From NCBI GenBank assembly GCA_037389465.1, contig JAZARR010000066.1:1-64000 (forward strand): 64,000 nt of DNA, read 5' to 3'. Under the pieces are notes generated by a model. That model searched no databases. It saw nothing but the letters and a program-made list of their open reading frames with translations, and was not told the DNA's origin. Numbering within the stretch: the first letter of the stretch is position 1; each line of letters begins with the position of its first letter. Of this stretch, positions 61,001-64,000 are shown piece after piece. Source of the DNA: Baylisascaris procyonis (lineage: Eukaryota; Nematoda; Chromadorea; Rhabditida; Ascarididae). A program made the position numbers and the translations under genes.

Positions 61001-63985
61001 GTGGAAAACAGGAATGATCGTATCCATTAACCGAAGTAAAGATAATCAAATACGCAAAGTCGTCCTAAAAACACCCACTGCCGGAAATTTGGAGAGACCT
61101 TTGAATTACCTTTACCCGCTAGAGGTGAGGGCATGTGAGCAGAGGGAAGAGGAAAAAGGTAACGCTCCCCAAGTCCAACAGTCGCAGCTACAAGATGAGA
61201 ATCATTGGGTATTGAGATCACGCACCGTGCAGAAAAAGTGAAGTAATCAGAAGTTGCTACAATCCTCATCACTTCAAAGTTAACGGTACAAGAAACTTCC
61301 CAGGAAGCTTTCTCATGTGGGCCGGTGGGAGTGTCGCGGCTTCGCGCGAGTGAATGAGTGCGTAGAAATAAATAAAGTGAAAGATGATTAAAGCTTCAAA
61401 AGTTAGTTTTGCAGACGTGAGAAAGTTATGAGAAACGAAGTAGTGCAAATAGATTATGAAAGTGAGATTGTTAGTCGGCCACTCAGAAGTGTTGAGCTCA
61501 AAGAGAGGGCAACGTGCGTGGGAAGCTCACAAGGCATGGGAGCGCTTTGTTTCTCAAAAAGTGCATGAGGACATGCGGATCAAGTCATCCCATGAACAAT
61601 GCTAATTGTCAACTCAACTAACGGCACAAAGAAGGGGCGGACTATAAGCTTCAAGAAAATGTCAGCAGGAAGGCTATATAAACAAACCTCAAAGATTCGG
61701 TAACTGCTATACGATGTGTAACGTGAATCGGTGTTGTGCGCTCAACGTTTTTGCTTATGAATAAGTATGTGTATTCTCTCCGTCGGCTTATAAGGTATTA
61801 TAACATTACGTATGTGTAGATAATTGTACTTGAGTTCGCTTAAGTGTAATGTTAGAATTCTCTCAGCATCAGGTTACGTGATTTATTGATGAGTATACGT
61901 ATTCTTTTCGTTGAGTTATACTAATAAGTATGCATGTTCTTTCCTCGGGTTATAAGAAGTTATAACATTACGTACTTGTCTAATAACCATATATGAGTTT
62001 ACTTGATCACATGTTAACCTACTATCATATTCTCTTTTACTGTCGATATGTAAATGTTTCTTCGTCGCGTTTTGATTGTTTAAATGCGAATAAAGGTTTA
62101 ATTACCCAAGTTTGAGGCGTGGTTCACACAGCAGTGGAAAGGTGCACAAGGCGGTTGCACCAACAGCATCTGATATTGGTATTCTAAGAGCAGCCACCTC
62201 AAAGTGAAGTATTCTTGGGTAACTGACAGAATCCCAAAAGGTGGTCATTGGCGAGCGGAAGGCGTCATTGAAATCGGAGTGTCGCGACAAGTAGACGGGT
62301 CACGGAAGGGAGCTCAGTGGTCAGAATCGTCGACTCCAGCGGAGATTGTGGTTGGATCGACGCCAGTGGCAAAGAGACAGGTCGACGGTGGATCAAAACG
62401 CCACACGTCAAAAGCGGGTACCGAGAAGCGATCAGCAGCTCAGTCGACATCGGACAGCAACAGTAACGTAGGCCAATTGTTAAACAGTAATTTTCCTTTG
62501 TTTTATTCGTTTTCTGTTGTTTGTTCACGAGTCTTTGGGGACAAACTAACATACATAATCTAATTATTGACCACCTTTACACATACACACTACACACACC
62601 CACCAACAAAAAGGGTGGTCAATACAAACAGTGACCGCGGCAGATAGGTGCATAACACCGCTTTTAAGCACTAAAGGCTTTATCAAACCTTATATTCATA
62701 TATAGTGGCTTTTACATTATAGAGACCATAGTTTTCCATTACACTAGAGTCAGTAAGTTCTGTTTGGGTCGTTTATATTTGCACACCTGTCCCCCTCCTC
62801 TTCCAGCAACATTCCTTTTGAGCAGGAGAATTGAAACTATGGTGAATGTTTTGCAAAATTTAATGTGAATAGAAGGAAGTATCGGCGTCTTCGATGTTAC
62901 ATAATTTAACCTCGGGTGAATCTGGCAAATTGCCGCAACAAAAATTTGAATTTCCGCCAAAGATTTGATGCCATGAAATAAAATATATGTAACTGATCTC
63001 GCATTATACGCCACAATATATTGGAGGATTCCTGCGACTTTTGCTTATAGGAGCACAGAAACAAGCAGTGAACATTTATATTTTATTAGCTCATTTTGGT
63101 GGTGCACACTTTCACGCTAATTTTCATTGCCTTATGTTTCTTCCAGATGTTTTCTCCTGTCGTTTTTCAGGTGATCGTGATGGCAGCGGACGCTGAACCA
63201 CTTGAAATCCTCCTCCATCTTCCCCTCCTTTGCGAAGACAAAAATGTTCCTTACGTCTTCGTACGTAGTAAGGTGAGTTCTCTCGCAACTTTTTCTTTTA
63301 TTGTTTTTCCGGAAGTTAGTGTCGAGAAAACATCTACATTCACCATTCGCCTATCTCGTTTGGGAAGTTGTGGCGTATTTTCACATTGCAGGGGTTGACC
63401 TTTTAGTCCTTACTTATCCAGCCACGATAACTGATGCGAAGGGGATGGGGAATAGGGGGCAGGAAGATGATATGGCCTTTACTTGTCACGTATGACCCGC
63501 GCTATTTTTAAGCGAAAAGGAGGCTGATAATGAGAACCAAGGTGATAGAGGAAGATTGCACTTTCAACTTTTGTTGTGCTCTTGCAGTTTTCACGAAATT
63601 GGTGTATTTGCGACGTTTTTGTAGATTGCTATTGCGTGGAATTTTTTCCATTTATATCATCTGAAGTGAATTTCCCTATAGTTCGAGTGTAAATTGAGTT
63701 TCAAAAGAGATGTTAGTCATTATAGATGTTGCCACTTACTTGAGGTTTTATTCCTTCGAATATTTTTGAGATATTTGATAGGAATTAGACCTGTGATTGG
63801 AAAACATTGTCTACCGGAAATTGGACTACGAGTTTTATTGAATTTAAATGTTTTAGGCAGCACTTGGTCGTGCCTGTGGAGTAACGCGTCCGGTCATAGC
63901 TGCATCGATAACTCAGAATGAAGGATCTCAACTGAAGAGTCAGATTCAAAAGATACGTGAAGATGTCGAGAAACTTCTCATTTGA
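46087..63985 (+). CDS. snu13: SNU13 (15.5K / NHP2L1) RNA-binding protein, complete
   Basis: This is the L7Ae-family protein that binds kink-turn RNA in U4 snRNA (spliceosomal tri-snRNP) and in box C/D snoRNAs. There are three exons: 46087-46242, 63171-63272 and 63857-63985, with donors GTATTT and GTGAGT and acceptors TTTTTCAG and TTTTAG. All junctions are in phase 0 and give 128 residues, the same length as human SNU13. Landmarks are [73 protein letters not shown] and a C terminus [11 protein letters not shown]. Every family block is present with no gap or frameshift. Intron 1 is 16,928 bp, almost all of it a retrotransposon array on the same strand; without that insertion it would be about 1.29 kb. 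Intron 2 (63273-63856) shows nothing notable. Confidence 0.97.
46243..46985. other. SNU13 intron 1, left flank of the retroelement array
   Basis: This is AT-rich intron sequence between the exon 1 donor and the target-site duplication. I see no gene or repeat in it. The right flank of the same intron, 62632-63170, is likewise featureless apart from the acceptor at 63170. Confidence 0.6.
46986..46990. repeat. Left target-site duplication AACAG
   Basis: AACAG directly precedes the first base of the left LTR (TGTCGCGG). The same 5 bp directly follows the right LTR at 62627-62631. Five bp is the usual duplication for BEL/Pao integrases. Confidence 0.85.
46991..48298 (+). repeat. LTR1 (5' LTR), 1,308 bp
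   Basis: The LTR starts TGTCGCGG and ends TTAATACA (TG...CA ends). A TATATAAA box lies at about 47333 and AATAAA at 47747-47752, placing U3 in roughly the first 370 bp. The transcript body carries an imperfect duplication of about 83 bp (47418-47500 and 47581-47662), each with AATAAGTATG and TTATAACATTACGTAC. Compared with LTR2 and LTR3 it has T in place of C near the start (CTTCGTGCG) and G in place of A in AGAGACGGGTCG. The short open frames inside are not conserved in a way that suggests protein. Confidence 0.93.
48299..48316 (+). other. Primer binding site, copy A
   Basis: TGGTGCCACGAGCCGGGA abuts the LTR1 end with no spacer. It begins TGG, the complement of the CCA end of a tRNA, as expected for minus-strand priming. 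I cannot name the tRNA with confidence. Confidence 0.8.
48387..54044 (+). CDS. BEL/Pao Gag-Pol polyprotein, copy A (long open frame)
   Basis: This is one continuous frame of about 1,885 codons from ATG 48387 (MSSTGLRKQ); the frame is open further upstream but without an ATG. In order, with approximate residues: DUF1759-like Gag (1-330); zinc knuckles [14 protein letters not shown] and [13 protein letters not shown] (about 375-410); protease [11 protein letters not shown] (about 570); reverse transcriptase IVFDAS (about 860) to YVDNVILS (about 1000); RNase [10 protein letters not shown] (about 1170) and [11 protein letters not shown]2C2 zinc site; integrase HTGVDYFGP (about 1545), LSDNATTF and [11 protein letters not shown]; and a DUF5641-like tail. 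The active-site box is YVDN rather than YVDD. Copy A lacks one codon present in copy B near residue 17. It also lacks one A at 53983-53986, which shifts the last 15 or so codons and ends the frame early at TGA 54042-54044. Otherwise it looks intact. Confidence 0.95.
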   Translation: MSSTGLRKQLTLAKGRLQYLDELPDYSEQPKTGEEMMVIRSRVTEDLMRIETDVEKINKSHTAWRELLMGLTGEKQEKESERYEKECEAQDSFLEVVDKADEAVATLKCKLAQLDLAEKTLPLLEAKQEEKAWKTELPRATLPQFHGDPLEWREFWDSFGAVVDEQPIPPVIKMTHLASCLHGNAKEAIAGLPITNESYQEAKDLLAEKFGNPVIVRRYLYRTLQMLPACSDKLSDMKKFGEALSRVCKQLRALKEPLDNPSSVLSVLQKLPPSILEEMLRDKVEQEWDMEMVKGALDCYVKRKEEIASIKDSERRTPRAEFQRNGTSVATAFTAAKNYTEKGCALCTQAHFADECLRYRRIADREQRITDLKLCFRCLREGHKSRNCKFTKPCFHCRGSHHSALCPQRERVNLSWRSPTMQMNNQARMRPNEHDQATNPNGRPNINWQQRESGTIQQPEWASRSVVQLEGSANEEPSSEGLKTISQRPPSTSTNRQVTFQTNAVVVEQQQPQANAVTSPTQMPTNKEFKEIVEGECRNLVARDSKVYLPTIRVDICNPKNERSPILETYALFDSGSQRSFITTSMAKQLKLSPITSEVISLDTFASKRAKKLESQLVEVGLCLEKGKTQVIEMNVVPRLVRELTCRKPLKQEKEGEDLGQELIVAPGILIGSDFYWELMGSDAPQRLANNLYRISTKVGSMIGGRLEKEKEIHTYCGVNVVGGASGTEDQWAEVEKFWKLESIGVNEQSKDQENDRALECFDKTVEFIGGRYQVCWPWKYEEIELENNFGLSLGRLKSLLKRLHGDPELLSKYDQTLREQERLGIIEEVARGSKPDGPVRYVPHQPVITPSKSTTKLRIVFDASAKASKREKSLNECLYSGPAFLPDLGGILLRFRLPKIIMIADVEKAFLQLSLKKTERDVTRFLWLDQPEKGLNNDNLKTYRFTRVAFGVVASPFLLGATLRFHLDKVAKEAEKEDKAKVQRFRGLTEQIKENTYVDNVILSAETTEEAVQHYHMAKAIFDKASMNLRQWASNDKSVVTQFQEADLMQEDITNVLGLGWDRQEDTLTVRLVSRDKNEGAALTKRRVLSHLSANFDPLGLISPVLLKGKLLFQTLWKKGYQWDEILRPEHQVNWTNIVMNWKEYPTFVIDRRVVRSDSKRLHLHAFVDASQHAFAAAIYLRSKVDSKAESHLVFSKTRLCPLRDISIPRLELMACVIGVRALVYVERQLKVAIEKKVLWSDSKCALAWIMSNRALPVFVANRVQELNKHYGIEYRHVGGRENPADLASRGATPKGLANSNIWWKGPEWLVKSETHWPLSHHQKLKGEVQEQDMTSNVVATLTSLQHDQKKEEDWLERVAARVSTRRKLKGVIGYVLRWIEMRKGTRRQQSGLSMEELEYAEMKIMDIMQNKQFHELKEALQHDKPHQLRKQLGVVEMGGLLRCKGRYEHEDLLAQTKWPILLPSKHKVTELIIEQAHKKNFHQGAQKTLCDVREPFWIPKGRAVVKRVLRRCLTCKKHEGGPFALPPMPSLPAYRTRRAFPFQHTGVDYFGPMLVKDKGQTTKIWGCLWTCLVTRAVHLDTVSNLTAEQFIQTFRRFVARRGVPERILSDNATTFTSAGKILVGEHQKKELEEGLAQYGSENGLRWDFITSHAPWKGGAYERMIGLVKRSLSKALGRKVLKVEELQTLLCEIEAVLNSRPITYVYENNHEGKAIRPIDFVSPHINLLIAGSEDQNEVSDPSYQPESEMIALQEKYKIGLRVLEDFWKRWQDEYLLSLREQQRMEHTGPRNVITREPQVGEMVIIYEEGVPRGQWKTGMIISINRSKDNQIRKVVLKTPTAGNLERPLNYLYPLEVRACEQREEEKVTLPKSNSRSYKMRIIGY
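54153..54160 (+). other. Polypurine tract, copy A
   Basis: GGTGGGAG directly precedes LTR2. It is short and preceded by GGGCC, so it is a weak but correctly placed plus-strand primer. The same sequence precedes LTR3 at 61324-61331. Confidence 0.55.
54161..55468 (+). repeat. LTR2 (shared middle LTR), 1,308 bp
   Basis: It is nearly identical to LTR1: two substitutions and two compensating homopolymer length changes were seen by eye. It serves as the 3' LTR of copy A and the 5' LTR of copy B. A second primer binding site follows at 55469-55486. It has no AACAG on either side, so it is not the edge of an independent insertion. Confidence 0.92.
55557..61241 (+). pseudogene. BEL/Pao Gag-Pol, copy B (broken)
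   Basis: It has the same domain order as copy A, but the frame is interrupted four times: a TAA at 55941-55943 where copy A has CAA; one C missing from a C run at 57115-57118; and one G missing at each of about 57523 and 58053 (GGG to GG). The remaining open pieces are 55557-55943, 55968-57179, 57125-57547, 57532-58104 and 58137-61241. The last carries reverse transcriptase from FDAS, RNase H, integrase and the complete C-terminal tail, including about 20 residues absent from copy A. About eight missense differences from copy A were seen. Three of the four lesions are single-base losses in homopolymers, so only the nonsense change is clearly mutational. Confidence 0.92.
61332..62626 (+). repeat. 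LTR3 (3' LTR), 1,295 bp
   Basis: It is the same LTR with a 14-bp deletion at about 62408, between short GTCAA and GACAA matches, plus a few substitutions (for example TACGTATGTG for TACGTACGTG, and GGTCAATACA for GGTTAATACA at its end). It shares with LTR2 the two bases that distinguish LTR2 from LTR1. It ends at the right AACAG duplication. Confidence 0.92.
62627..62631. repeat. Right target-site duplication AACAG
   Basis: AACAG follows the terminal CA of LTR3 and matches 46986-46990. It marks the right edge of the single original insertion. Confidence 0.85.
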
Positions 63986-64000
63986 TTGTGAAACTTTTTT

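Larger units (their letters stand above)
46991..62626 (+). mobile_element. BEL/Pao LTR retrotransposon tandem array (3 LTRs, 2 internal regions)
   Basis: The structure is LTR1 46991-48298, internal A 48299-54160, LTR2 54161-55468, internal B 55469-61331, LTR3 61332-62626. Units repeat every 7,170-7,171 bp and are almost identical. The array has one AACAG target duplication at its outer ends and none at the middle LTR. It sits in SNU13 intron 1 in the sense orientation. The class is set by domain order gag, aspartic protease (DSGS), reverse transcriptase, RNase H, integrase and a DUF5641-like tail, with 5-bp TSDs and 1.3-kb LTRs. No envelope frame is present. One insertion followed by unequal LTR-LTR exchange explains the layout best; an assembly duplication is the alternative. 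Confidence 0.93.

Noticed and set aside
46991..62626. Two independent BEL/Pao insertions side by side
   Set aside because: The units share the middle LTR and there is no target duplication at 54161 or 55468; only the outer pair AACAG exists.
46991..62626. Retrovirus-like envelope gene in the element
   Set aside because: Only about 115 bp separates the end of pol from the next LTR in copy A, leaving no room for one.

Overview
The window looks like nematode nuclear DNA. It is AT-rich, with one very intron-rich gene, long introns, U-rich 3' splice sites ending in CAG or TAG, a probable spliced-leader acceptor 6 nt before a start codon, a worm-type TTBK/CK1-like kinase and a nematode-type BEL/Pao retrotransposon. 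The species cannot be told from the sequence. Gene models were built by hand from splice signals, reading-frame phase and remembered family motifs; no search was run.

Layout: (1) 455-1515, minus strand: the last exons of an unrecognised gene or pseudogene with a poly(A) signal. (2) 2318-37236, plus strand: the whole NUP98-NUP96 precursor gene (npp-10 in C. elegans) in about 37 exons. It encodes N-terminal FG repeats, a GLEBS motif, more FG repeats, a linker, the autoproteolytic domain and the Nup96 helical scaffold. (3) 37237-40591: intergenic DNA with no supported gene. (4) 40592-45099, minus strand: a TTBK/CK1-superfamily kinase gene, tail-to-tail with npp-10. (5) 45100-46086: a head-to-head intergenic region holding a degenerate GC-richer repeat patch. 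(6) 46087-63985, plus strand: complete SNU13 (15.5K/NHP2L1), 128 residues in three exons. Its first intron is 16.9 kb because of an LTR-internal-LTR-internal-LTR array of a BEL/Pao element (46991-62626). One 5-bp target duplication (AACAG) brackets the whole array.

Two host genes have core functions: npp-10 makes two nuclear pore proteins from one precursor, and SNU13 binds kink-turns in U4 snRNA and box C/D snoRNAs. The retroelement is young: the LTRs are nearly identical and one copy has a gag-pol frame open for about 1,885 codons.

A recurring oddity is the apparent loss of single bases in short homopolymers, both in the otherwise conserved npp-10 exons and in the retroelement. I suspect uncorrected long-read consensus errors, but real mutation is not excluded.
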